Source of the DNA: Mycolicibacterium duvalii | GTDB lineage: Bacteria; Actinomycetota; Actinomycetes; Mycobacteriales; Mycobacteriaceae | DNA: 64,000 bases | Assembly (NCBI RefSeq): GCF_010726645.1 | Contig: NZ_AP022563.1 | Location: 4,898,001-4,962,000 of the forward strand | Direction of reading: 5' to 3' | In this document: positions 33,525 through 40,363 of the stretch, piece by piece | Numbering within the stretch: position 1 is the stretch's first letter | How the letters are laid out: each line of letters opens with the position of its first letter | Program-made: the position numbers and the translations under genes | Notes under the pieces: model-generated | The model's database searches: none | Told to the model about the DNA's origin: nothing | Seen by the model: the letters and a program-made list of their open reading frames with translations, nothing else

Positions 33525-35330
33525 TCAGCCGCGCGCGGCCCGGTTCACCGCCGACACGACCGCGCGCAGCGACGCGGTGGTGATCGACGTCGCGATCCCG
33601 ACGCCCCACACGGTCTGGCCGTCGATGTCGGCTTCCACGTAGGCCGCGGCCTGGGCTTCCTCGCCCGCCGACATGGCGTGCTCGGAGTAGTCCAGCACGT
33701 TGACGTTGAACCCGATGGCACCCAGGGCGTCGACGAACGCGGCCAGCGGGCCGTTGCCCGCGCCGATGATCTCGCGTTCGGCGCCGTCGACCTTCACCAC
33801 CGCGGTGATGGTGTCGGTGCCGCCGTCGACCTCGGCGGCGTCGACGCGCTGCCGGATCCGCTCCAGCGGGCTGACCGGGGCCAGGTACTCCTCGTAGAAC
33901 GCGTCCCACATCTCCTTGGGCGACACCTCGCCGCCCTCACCATCGGTGATGTGCTGGATCACCTGGCTGAATTCGATCTGCAGCCGGCGCGGCAGCGCCA
34001 GCCCGTGATCGGCTTTCATGATGTAGGCCACGCCGCCCTTGCCGGACTGCGAGTTGACCCGGATGACGGCCTCGTAGGTACGGCCGACGTCCTTCGGGTC
34101 GATCGGCAGATACGGTACCTGCCAGAGGAATTCGTCGACATCCGTGTCGGCAGCGTCGGCGTCGAACTTCATCGCGTCCAGGCCCTTGTTGATGGCGTCC
34201 TGGTGGCTGCCGGAGAACGCGGTGTAAACCAGGTCGCCGCCGTAGGGATGACGTTCGGGTACCGCCAGCTGGTTGCAGTACTCGACGGTGCGGCGGATCT
34301 CGTCGATGTTGGAGAAGTCGATCTGCGGGTCGACGCCGCGGGAGAACAGGTTCAGTCCCAGCGTCACCAAGCACACGTTGCCGGTGCGCTCACCGTTGCC
34401 GAACAGGCAGCCCTCGATCCGATCAGCGCCTGCCGCGTAACCCAATTCGGCTGCGGCGACCGCAGTTCCGCGGTCGTTGTGCGGGTGCAGGCTCAAGATG
34501 ATGGAGTCCCGCGGAGTCAGATGACGGTGCATCCACTCGATCGAGTCGGCGTAGACATTCGGTGTGGCCATCTCGACGGTCGCGGGCAGGTTCACGATCA
34601 GCGGCCACTCCGGCGTCGGGGCGATCACCTCGGCGACGGCGTTGCACACCTCGACGGCGTACTCCAACTCGGTTCCGGTGTACGACTCGGGTGAATACTC
34701 GAAGCGCCACAACGTGTCCGGGTACTTCTTGGCCTCTTCGACGCACATCCGCGCGCCGTCGGTGGCGATCTGCTTCACGGCGTCGCGGTCGGCGCGGAAG
34801 ACCACGCGGCGCTGCAGGATCGACGTCGAGTTGTAGAAGTGCACGATCGCGCGCGGCGCGCCCTGGCAGGCCAGGAAGGTGCGTTCGATCAATTCCGGCC
34901 GGCACTGGGTCAGTACCTGGATGGTGACGTCGTCGGGAATCGCGCCCTGTTCGATGATCTCGCGGACGAAGTCGAAGTCGGTCTGGCTGGCCGACGGGAA
35001 GCCGACCTCGATCTCCTTGTAGCCCATCCGCACCAGCAGGTCGAACATGCGGCGTTTACGGGCAGGGCTCATCGGGTCGATCAGCGCCTGGTTGCCGTCA
35101 CGCAGGTCGACCGCGGCCCACATCGGTGCGGTGTCGATGATCTTGTCGGGCCAGGTCCGGTCCGCCAGGCGGATCGGTTCGACTTCCTCGTCGAAACTGC
35201 GGTACCGGTGCACCGGCATCGCCGAACGGCGCTGGGTGTTCCAGGAGGGCTGGCCGGGGTTGGGCGCTCCGGCCGGGGTGGTGATGGTGCGTACCGAGCT
35301 GTAGGCGTCGGGATTGAAATTCTCAGTCAT
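33525..35330 (-). CDS. leuA: 2-isopropylmalate synthase
   Basis: A 601-residue LeuA of the long actinobacterial type. A catalytic TIM barrel occupies about residues 70-370: WAAVDLRDGNQALIDPMSPA with the metal Asp, and HPHNDRGTAVAAAELGYAAG with the HxH ligands region. A linker and a C-terminal leucine-binding regulatory domain (about 470-600) follow. It condenses acetyl-CoA with 2-ketoisovalerate, the first committed step of leucine synthesis, and is feedback-inhibited by leucine. GGAG at 35341-35338 precedes the ATG. The 120-base leader carries a leucine leader peptide and mutually exclusive hairpins. Confidence 0.96.
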   Translation of the reverse strand: MTENFNPDAYSSVRTITTPAGAPNPGQPSWNTQRRSAMPVHRYRSFDEEVEPIRLADRTWPDKIIDTAPMWAAVDLRDGNQALIDPMSPARKRRMFDLLVRMGYKEIEVGFPSASQTDFDFVREIIEQGAIPDDVTIQVLTQCRPELIERTFLACQGAPRAIVHFYNSTSILQRRVVFRADRDAVKQIATDGARMCVEEAKKYPDTLWRFEYSPESYTGTELEYAVEVCNAVAEVIAPTPEWPLIVNLPATVEMATPNVYADSIEWMHRHLTPRDSIILSLHPHNDRGTAVAAAELGYAAGADRIEGCLFGNGERTGNVCLVTLGLNLFSRGVDPQIDFSNIDEIRRTVEYCNQLAVPERHPYGGDLVYTAFSGSHQDAINKGLDAMKFDADAADTDVDEFLWQVPYLPIDPKDVGRTYEAVIRVNSQSGKGGVAYIMKADHGLALPRRLQIEFSQVIQHITDGEGGEVSPKEMWDAFYEEYLAPVSPLERIRQRVDAAEVDGGTDTITAVVKVDGAEREIIGAGNGPLAAFVDALGAIGFNVNVLDYSEHAMSAGEEAQAAAYVEADIDGQTVWGVGIATSITTASLRAVVSAVNRAARG

Positions 35331-35358
35331 TTCGGTGCTCCGGGGTCGGGAAGGACTT

Positions 35359-35419
35359 CAGACCGGCGCATCGCGAACACCCGCGACGGGAGGCCGGTCT
35401 GGATCAGACCCCGTCGCGG
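35359..35419 (-). promoter_or_regulatory. leuA transcription attenuator (competing hairpins)
   Basis: On the minus strand CCGCGACGGG (35419-35410) pairs perfectly with CCCGTCGCGG (35390-35381), enclosing GGTCTG (35410-35405) paired with CAGACC (35401-35396). The alternative is CAGACCGGC (35401-35393) pairing with GCCGGTCTG (35367-35359), nine perfect pairs. The two folds are mutually exclusive. The second ends 28 bases before the leuA ATG and is the presumed terminator or blocking form; no strong T-run follows. Confidence 0.75.
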
Positions 35420-35445
35420 CGTCCGAGAAGGAGCACCCGCTGCAC
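35404..35445 (-). CDS. leuL: leuA leader peptide (13 residues, three consecutive Leu codons)
   Basis: GTG at 35445-35443 opens the peptide MQRVLLLGRRDGV, with Leu codons CTC CTT CTC at 35433-35425 and TGA at 35406-35404. The GTG is seven bases past a -10 element, so the mRNA is probably leaderless. The stop codon lies inside the inner attenuator stem. A ribosome reaching the stop would mask the first hairpin; one stalled at the Leu codons would leave it free. This is the arrangement expected for leucine attenuation. Identified by reading only; the symbol is by analogy. Confidence 0.72.
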   Translation of the reverse strand: MQRVLLLGRRDGV

Positions 35446-35452
35446 CCGAACT

Positions 35453-35480
35453 ACTGTACTCGCCGGTGTGCGCAGGTCAA
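35453..35480 (-). promoter_or_regulatory. leuA promoter (-35 TTGACC, -10 TACAGT)
   Basis: On the minus strand TTGACC (35480-35475) and TACAGT (35458-35453) are separated by 16 bases. The predicted transcription start is at about 35447-35445, coinciding with the GTG of the leader peptide. It starts 20 bases after the stop of the nitrile-hydratase-type accessory gene, giving leuA its own promoter. Confidence 0.7.
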
Positions 35481-35499
35481 AACGGCAGTTGCAGCGCCC

Positions 35500-35877
35500 T
35501 CAGGCTTCCAGCCTGGCCCGGATGCTGGTCAACCGCCGCTCGAGTTCGGCGGCGTCGATGATGCCGCGGGCCACCAGCGAGTGCGCCAGCGCCACCAGCT
35601 GGTTCTCCGGATAGGGCAGGTCGGCGTACACGGTGGCCGACAGCGTGTCCTCGTCGTCGCGCCGCTGCGTGCACGTCAGCGCCCCGCCCGCGGCCGGATC
35701 CGTGTGGCCGCCCGCGGCCGTGTCGAGCGCGTCGCAGAGGCCGTCCAGGCTGGTCTTCCACGGCGGCACCGGGTTCTCGACCCCGTATTTGGCGGCCATC
35801 CGCGGCCACACCTGGTTGCGTTCGACGATCTTCTGCAGCGGCTCGATGCCGTGCGCCTCGATGGGCTGTGGTTCCAT
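35500..35877 (-). CDS. Nitrile hydratase/thiocyanate hydrolase accessory-type protein
   Basis: A 125-residue protein. VENPVPPWKTSLDGLCDALD and LPYPENQLVALAHSLVARGI, then IDAAELERRLTSIRARLEA, resemble the small activator/accessory proteins (P14K/P15K type) encoded after cobalt nitrile hydratases and thiocyanate hydrolase. Those chaperones help insert cobalt and oxidise the active-site cysteines. The ATG overlaps the TGA of the catalytic-subunit gene by one base (TGATG), indicating coupling. Last gene of the three-gene operon. The assignment rests mainly on context and weak motif resemblance. Confidence 0.68.
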   Translation of the reverse strand: MEPQPIEAHGIEPLQKIVERNQVWPRMAAKYGVENPVPPWKTSLDGLCDALDTAAGGHTDPAAGGALTCTQRRDDEDTLSATVYADLPYPENQLVALAHSLVARGIIDAAELERRLTSIRARLEA

Positions 35878-36596
35878 CAGTCGGCGCCGTGGATGGCCGG
35901 GCGGGTGTCGGTGATGACGTTGGTGGTGACGCCGGGTTTCGGTAGCGCCACCCCGATCAGGCAGTCGCGGGTGATGATCTCGGCGAGCTGATCCTCCGAC
36001 CAGCCGTCGGTGCCCTCGGGGCGCATGGGCATGACCATGAAGCGGTGTTTCTGGTTGGAGTCCTCCACCCGCACCTCGATGTCGTCGGACAGGTAGAGGC
36101 CGAACTCCGCGAGCACCTGCCGGGGCCAGCGGACCAGCCGGCGACGGTAGTTCGGGGTGCGGTACCACTCGGGGGAGTTGCCCAGGATCGGCCTCGGGTA
36201 GCAGGAGCACAGCGCACAGACGATCACGTGGTGCAGGGTCGGGGTGTCGGCCAGGATCTTGAAGGCGACGAAGTCGCTGGGGGTGCCGAACCCGGTCGGC
36301 TCCATCCAGTCCACGCCCACCTCTCGACTCGCTGCCATCGGGTCGGTGAGCGCGAGCTGCTCGAAGTCGGGGTCCAGCCATGCCCGGGCGACCAGCCGCG
36401 CGGCGGGCGTGGGCCCGATCTGTTCGGCGAATTCCGTGAAGCGCCGGTGCTCTTCGGCGGTGAAGAGGCCCTTTTCGATACACAGCTCGCGCAGCGCGAT
36501 CTCGAGCACCTCGAAGTCGGTGACCTCGTCGACCATCGGTTTGACCGTGCGGTCGTGGTCGTGTTCGTCGGCGCCGTCATGGTGGTGGTGGCCCAT
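35877..36596 (-). CDS. Nitrile hydratase alpha / thiocyanate hydrolase gamma-like catalytic subunit
   Basis: A 239-residue protein very similar, from memory, to ScnC of Thiobacillus thioparus. It has an N-terminal His-rich segment (MGHHHHDGADEHDHD), DFEVLEIALRELCIEKGLFT, PTLHHVIVCALCSCYPRPIL, NSPEWYRTPNYRRRLVRWPR and EGTDGWSEDQLAEIITRDCL. The metal-binding cysteine cluster is C127-A-L-C130-S-C132. The cobalt type usually has CTLCSC and the iron type CSLCSC, so Ala at position two is atypical. It should hydrate a nitrile or nitrile-like substrate to an amide, or thiocyanate to carbonyl sulfide. It pairs with the fused beta/alpha subunit encoded just upstream. Confidence 0.87.
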   Translation of the reverse strand: MGHHHHDGADEHDHDRTVKPMVDEVTDFEVLEIALRELCIEKGLFTAEEHRRFTEFAEQIGPTPAARLVARAWLDPDFEQLALTDPMAASREVGVDWMEPTGFGTPSDFVAFKILADTPTLHHVIVCALCSCYPRPILGNSPEWYRTPNYRRRLVRWPRQVLAEFGLYLSDDIEVRVEDSNQKHRFMVMPMRPEGTDGWSEDQLAEIITRDCLIGVALPKPGVTTNVITDTRPAIHGAD

Positions 36597-36606
36597 CAGG
36601 TTTCTC

Positions 36607-37446
36607 CTAGCCTGCCGCGCGCAGCCAGCGTTCGGGCAGTTCGGTCTGCAGGGTGTCCGCGGCGGTGCCGGTATAGCCGTGCCACAGCTCCGACATCCGG
36701 AAGCGCACGATGTAGAACCACTCGGGAACCGCGTCCTCACGGTCCCAGGTCTCGTCCTCGGCGGCCGGGCTCTCGTAGGACACGTCGGCGATCTCGCCAC
36801 GCGCGCCGCGGCAGTACTCGGGGGTGCGGGTGTAGAGCAGCGCGGGCAGGTCGCGCACCACGACCGCATCGCCGACGGCGAACCGGGGCTGGCCGGCCTG
36901 TCCGGCGTAGACCTGGGGGTCCCCGATGCCGACGGCGCGAATGTGGTGGGCGTTGCGGGGGACCCGCGACCCGTCGCCCTCGAACCTCGGCTTGGCTTCG
37001 AGCTTCTTGCCGGCCAGACCGCCCGCGTAGCGCTCCTGGACCTCGGCCATGCGTTCGCTGAGCTCACCGAGGCTGATGTGGTGCTTCTCCACCAGCACCC
37101 GGGCCACCGCCCACAACCAGCGGCCGTAGTAGGGAAATCCGAGGTAGATCGCGCGGCCCACGTCGACGTTGCCGATGCGGCGCCGCTCCTCGGACAGCCA
37201 GATGCCACGCCAGGCGAGTACTTCGCAGATCACATACGTCATGTGCTCCCAGTACTCGTACTCCTTGTTCTCGTATTTCATCGGCGCGTCCGGCTCACCG
37301 CCCACGTCGTGGTTGGTCTTCATGTACGCCAGAAAGCGGGCGTGATCGAGCAGGTCGGGCGGTGGTGCGTCGGGGAGCTCCGGATACGCCGACTTCAGCC
37401 GTGCCACCAGATCGAGTTGCGTCGAGCGTTCCTCGGCCGTACTCAT
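36607..37446 (-). CDS. Nitrile hydratase beta-like subunit (fused ScnB+ScnA arrangement)
   Basis: A 279-residue protein. Its N-terminal part (about residues 40-165: TNHDVGGEPDAPMKYENKEY, VLAWRGIWLSEERRRIGNVD, GFPYYGRWLWAVARVLVEKH) matches the thiocyanate hydrolase beta chain. Its C-terminal part (about 185-279: GIGDPQVYAGQAGQPRFAVG, LLYTRTPEYCRGARG, YESPAAEDETW, TLQTELPERWL) matches the alpha chain. That fusion is the normal layout of a nitrile hydratase beta subunit. It forms the enzyme with the following catalytic subunit (10-base gap). First gene of the operon; the 5' flank holds an apparent ammonium-transporter relic. Confidence 0.85.
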   Translation of the reverse strand: MSTAEERSTQLDLVARLKSAYPELPDAPPPDLLDHARFLAYMKTNHDVGGEPDAPMKYENKEYEYWEHMTYVICEVLAWRGIWLSEERRRIGNVDVGRAIYLGFPYYGRWLWAVARVLVEKHHISLGELSERMAEVQERYAGGLAGKKLEAKPRFEGDGSRVPRNAHHIRAVGIGDPQVYAGQAGQPRFAVGDAVVVRDLPALLYTRTPEYCRGARGEIADVSYESPAAEDETWDREDAVPEWFYIVRFRMSELWHGYTGTAADTLQTELPERWLRAAG

Positions 37447-37555
37447 GGGGTTCCCTTCGCGCGGGAGCAGACGCTGCTGGGGCTGACTGTAGCTTTGCTC
37501 GCGGCACGCCGGGGGCGAATGAACGGGCGGGTACACCGAGCGGCTGTGGCTGTGC

Positions 37556-37622
37556 CCGTCACCAGGCCGCCGTAGAAGAGCGCGAGCCCGGGGATCATCA
37601 GCGTCGGGCCGATGATCCAACG
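37556..37622 (-). pseudogene. Apparent ammonium transporter (Amt) N-terminal relic
   Basis: The minus-strand frame beginning near 37622 reads LTRWIIGPTLMIPGLALFYG, then GLVTG. LMxPGLALFYGGLV is the signature of the first helices of Amt/AmtB ammonium channels. The similarity ends after about 25 residues and the frame continues as unrelated Arg/Pro-rich sequence; no start codon or remainder of amt is present. It fills the 178-base gap between the DinB-fold gene and the nitrile-hydratase-like operon. It may be a decayed fragment, or a chance hit to a short motif. Confidence 0.5.
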
Positions 37623-37624
37623 AG

Positions 37625-38242
37625 TCAGGACAACCGGGCCGCGAGTACGGGTAGCCCGGGTCCGCGCAGATCGGGGAGGGCGTCCGGTCGGCCGGCCATC
37701 GCCATCATCAGCGCCTCGCCCGGGCCGACGACCTCGGCGCCGGCGCCGGCCTCCCAGTCGATGTCGTCGGCGCGCAGGCGCAGGCCTCTGATGCGCCGCG
37801 GCACCCGCAGTCTCGGGTTGCCCCGGGTGAGGTCCAGCACCCGGCGTAACCGTTCAGCAGGTACGACGCGTGGTTGCCGCAGCGATCGACGGATGTCCTG
37901 GTGATGGATCGTCGCGTCGACCAGTGCGATCATCCCGTCGAACGCGGCGGTCAGCCCCTGCGGATACAGGTGGCCTCGCAGGAAATCGAGCAGCCGATCC
38001 GGGGGGAGCACGCGGTACTCGGCGACGCCGACCTCGTTCGCGCGCACCACCCGGCCCTTCGCGAACCGCTGCACCAGCCCCGCCGTCCCGAGCTCCTCGT
38101 AGCTGATGACATGTGCGACAACGTCTTTGACCGTCCAATCGGTGCACAGCGTGGGCGCGTCCCACTGCTCGGCGGTCAATGTGGCGAGAAAGTCGGCGAG
38201 GTCGGCGCGTTCGGCGCGGGCCATCTCCTTCTGCGCGCTCAT
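37625..38242 (-). CDS. DinB-fold maleylpyruvate isomerase-like protein (TIGR03083 type)
   Basis: A 205-residue protein of the mycothiol-dependent isomerase/DinB superfamily. LADFLATLTAEQWDAPTLCT, DWTVKDVVAHVISYEELGTA and MIALVDATIHHQDIRRSLRQ supply the characteristic His residues for a metal site (AHV and IHHQD). Actinobacteria have many paralogues, most of unknown substrate and likely using mycothiol. GGAGG precedes the ATG at 38242. It is transcribed towards the nitrile-hydratase-like operon but separated by the Amt-like relic. Confidence 0.85.
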   Translation of the reverse strand: MSAQKEMARAERADLADFLATLTAEQWDAPTLCTDWTVKDVVAHVISYEELGTAGLVQRFAKGRVVRANEVGVAEYRVLPPDRLLDFLRGHLYPQGLTAAFDGMIALVDATIHHQDIRRSLRQPRVVPAERLRRVLDLTRGNPRLRVPRRIRGLRLRADDIDWEAGAGAEVVGPGEALMMAMAGRPDALPDLRGPGLPVLAARLS

Positions 38243-38388
38243 GTCTCCTCCTTGCCGGACTGTTCGACCACCCGTTGAAGCCCGCGAGGGCACGGTGACC
38301 AGCCCCGCGGCCTTGAGGCGACGATCGCGCGGCGCGTGCCGTCGGCGATGGCGTGCCAGGGATCCGCTTCTAGGGAAGTTGTCACTAA

Positions 38389-38408
38389 CGGTAAGTCTCT
38401 ACTTACCG
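38389..38408. repeat. Inverted repeat at the nitroreductase stop codon
   Basis: CGGTAAGT-CTCT-ACTTACCG, eight perfect pairs with a four-base loop. It includes the nitroreductase TAA (38405-38403) and lies 147 bases upstream of the DinB-fold gene. There is no T-run; it may be a terminator-like hairpin or an operator for the downstream gene. The rest of the gap 38243-38388 shows nothing recognisable. Confidence 0.6.
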
Positions 38409-38996
38409 ATCGTTCCAGTTCAACACGATCTCGGACAACGGCAGGCGGGCGCGGGGCCGGCTGTCGCGTTCGGCGATCTCCGCAGGTGCCGTCGCGTAGT
38501 CGCCGAGCCGACCGACGGCCACCACGACCAGCGGCCGCAGATCACTCAGGTCGAGACCGGTGCGCAGCGCCTCGGGGGAGAAGCCGGCCATCGGGTGGGT
38601 GATCAGTCCGCGCGTCACCGCCTCGGTGCACAGGTTGGCCATTGCGGCGCCGACGTCGACGGCGGAGTAGAGCGCCGTGCGCTCGTCCTCACCCTCGTCG
38701 GCGCACAGCACGATCAGGGCGCTCGCGGCATGGGCGTAGCTGTTCCCGCGGCGCAGCGTGCCGGCGACGGTGACGAATGTCTCGTCGCCGCGTATCCCGA
38801 CCGCGAACCGCACCGGCTGGCGGCGGCCCCACGTCGGCGCCCAGCGTGCCGCCTCCAACAGCGCGCTCACCTCGGCCGGGCTCACCTCGGCATTCGGGTC
38901 AAATGCGCGAGGACTCCAGCGCTCCGCGATCGGCGGATGGATCGGCACCGAGGTGTGTGCCGTTCGGCCGGACGGGTCGGCAGCCACGTCCCGCAC
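38403..38996 (-). CDS. Nitroreductase-family protein
   Basis: A 197-residue FMN-dependent nitroreductase-fold protein. RWSPRAFDPNAEVSPAEVSA, LLEAARWAPTWGRRQPVRFA (FMN phosphate contact), SAVDVGAAMANLCTEAVTRG and HPMAGFSPEALRTGLDLSDL are family motifs. It starts with GTG at 38996. Length is typical of the minimal family. Substrate unknown; these proteins reduce quinones, nitro compounds or flavins using NAD(P)H. It is divergent from ask (99-base gap, where the ask promoter must lie). Confidence 0.87.
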   Translation of the reverse strand: MRDVAADPSGRTAHTSVPIHPPIAERWSPRAFDPNAEVSPAEVSALLEAARWAPTWGRRQPVRFAVGIRGDETFVTVAGTLRRGNSYAHAASALIVLCADEGEDERTALYSAVDVGAAMANLCTEAVTRGLITHPMAGFSPEALRTGLDLSDLRPLVVVAVGRLGDYATAPAEIAERDSRPRARLPLSEIVLNWNDR

Positions 38997-39095
38997 GCTA
39001 CCGGCGGGGAGAAACCACTCGCGCCCAACCTCTATCCTTTAACGGATCTCTCTCCGGTTCCCAACGACTACCCAACGGACATGAAAGGTTCTGCA

Positions 39096-40361
39096 GTGGC
39101 GCTCGTCGTACAGAAGTACGGGGGATCCTCGGTCTCCGATGCCGAGCGGATCCGCCGGGTGGCCGAGCGCATCGTGGAGACCAAGAAGGCCGGCAACGAC
39201 GTCGTCGTCGTGGTCTCGGCGATGGGTGACAGCACCGACGAACTACTCGACCTGGCCAAGCAGGTCAGCCCGGCGCCGCCGGCCCGTGAGCTCGACATGT
39301 TGCTGACCGCGGGGGAGCGGATCTCCAACGCGCTGGTCGCGATGGCGATCGAGTCGCTCGGCGCGCAGGCCCGCTCGTTCACCGGTTCGCAGGCCGGGGT
39401 GGTCACCACCGGCATCCACGGCAACGCCAAGATCATCGACGTCACCCCGACAAGGCTGCGCCAGGCCCTCGACGAGGGCCAGATCGTGCTGGTCGCCGGT
39501 TTCCAGGGCGTCAGCCAGGACACCAAGGACGTCACCACGCTCGGTCGCGGCGGTTCCGACACCACCGCGGTGGCCGTGGCTGCGGCGCTGAACGCCGACG
39601 TCTGCGAGATCTATACCGACGTCGACGGCGTCTTCACCGCCGACCCGCGCATCGTGCCCGACGCCCGGCGCCTGGACACAGTCTCGTTCGAGGAGATGCT
39701 GGAGATGGCGGCGGCCGGCGCCAAGGTGCTGATGCTGCGCTGCGTCGAGTACGCCCGCCGGTTCAACCTGCCCATCCACGTCCGGTCCTCGTATTCGGAC
39801 AAGCCCGGCACTCTCGTCAAAGGATCGATGGAGGACATCCCGATGGAAGACGCCATCCTCACCGGAGTCGCGCACGACCGTGGCGAGGCCAAGGTGACCG
39901 TGGTCGGCCTGCCCGACGTGCCCGGCTACGCAGCCCAGGTGTTCCGCGCGCTCGCCGATGTCGACGTCAACATCGACATGGTGTTGCAGAACGTCTCCAA
40001 GATCGAGGACGGAAAGACCGACATCACGTTCACCTGTTCGCGGGACAGCGGTCCCGTCGCGGTGGAGAAGCTGGTCTCGCTGCAGGAGGAGATCGGCTTC
40101 ACCAAGGTGCTCTACGACGATCTGATCGGCAAGGTGTCGCTGATCGGTGCCGGCATGCGCTCCCACCCCGGCGTCACCGCAACGTTCTGTGAGGCGCTGG
40201 CCAACGCCGGCATCAACATCGACCTGATCTCGACCTCGGAGATCCGGATCTCGGTGTTGATCAAGGACACCGAACTCGACCGTGCGGTGGCTGCGCTGCA
40301 CGAGGCGTTCGGCCTCGGCGGTGGGGAAGAGGCCGTCGTGTACGCCGGAACGGGCCGTTGA
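39096..40361 (+). CDS. ask: Aspartate kinase (alpha subunit, full length)
   Basis: A 421-residue aspartokinase, the same length as mycobacterial Ask. The kinase domain starts MALVVQKYGGSSVSDAERIR and includes GRGGSDTTAVAVAAALNADV. Two ACT domains fill the C-terminal 170 residues (VTVVGLPDVPGYAAQVFRAL; VSLIGAGMRSHPGVTATFCE). GTG 39096 is preceded by AAAGG; an in-frame ATG at 39081 is possible. It phosphorylates aspartate, the entry step to DAP, lysine, threonine and methionine, and is feedback-regulated through the ACT domains. An internal start produces the beta subunit. It is followed by asd after two bases. Confidence 0.96.
   Translation: MALVVQKYGGSSVSDAERIRRVAERIVETKKAGNDVVVVVSAMGDSTDELLDLAKQVSPAPPARELDMLLTAGERISNALVAMAIESLGAQARSFTGSQAGVVTTGIHGNAKIIDVTPTRLRQALDEGQIVLVAGFQGVSQDTKDVTTLGRGGSDTTAVAVAAALNADVCEIYTDVDGVFTADPRIVPDARRLDTVSFEEMLEMAAAGAKVLMLRCVEYARRFNLPIHVRSSYSDKPGTLVKGSMEDIPMEDAILTGVAHDRGEAKVTVVGLPDVPGYAAQVFRALADVDVNIDMVLQNVSKIEDGKTDITFTCSRDSGPVAVEKLVSLQEEIGFTKVLYDDLIGKVSLIGAGMRSHPGVTATFCEALANAGINIDLISTSEIRISVLIKDTELDRAVAALHEAFGLGGGEEAVVYAGTGR
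39843..40361 (+). CDS. Aspartate kinase beta subunit (internal in-frame start within ask)
   Basis: ATG at 39843 is in frame with ask (codon 250) and has GGAGG at 39830-39834 with eight-base spacing, a strong ribosome binding site inside the gene. The 172-residue product MEDAILTGVAHDRGEAKVTV... contains only the two regulatory ACT domains. In M. smegmatis and Corynebacterium ask is known to give overlapping alpha and beta chains that assemble as alpha2beta2; this internal signal fits that. Confidence 0.75.
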   Translation: MEDAILTGVAHDRGEAKVTVVGLPDVPGYAAQVFRALADVDVNIDMVLQNVSKIEDGKTDITFTCSRDSGPVAVEKLVSLQEEIGFTKVLYDDLIGKVSLIGAGMRSHPGVTATFCEALANAGINIDLISTSEIRISVLIKDTELDRAVAALHEAFGLGGGEEAVVYAGTGR

Positions 40362-40363
40362 GC

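Noticed and set aside
38106..39095. A long N-terminal extension of aspartate kinase
   Set aside because: The frame is open upstream, but it runs antisense through the DinB-fold and nitroreductase genes, and the known family start MALVVQKYGGSS with an SD sequence fits GTG 39096.
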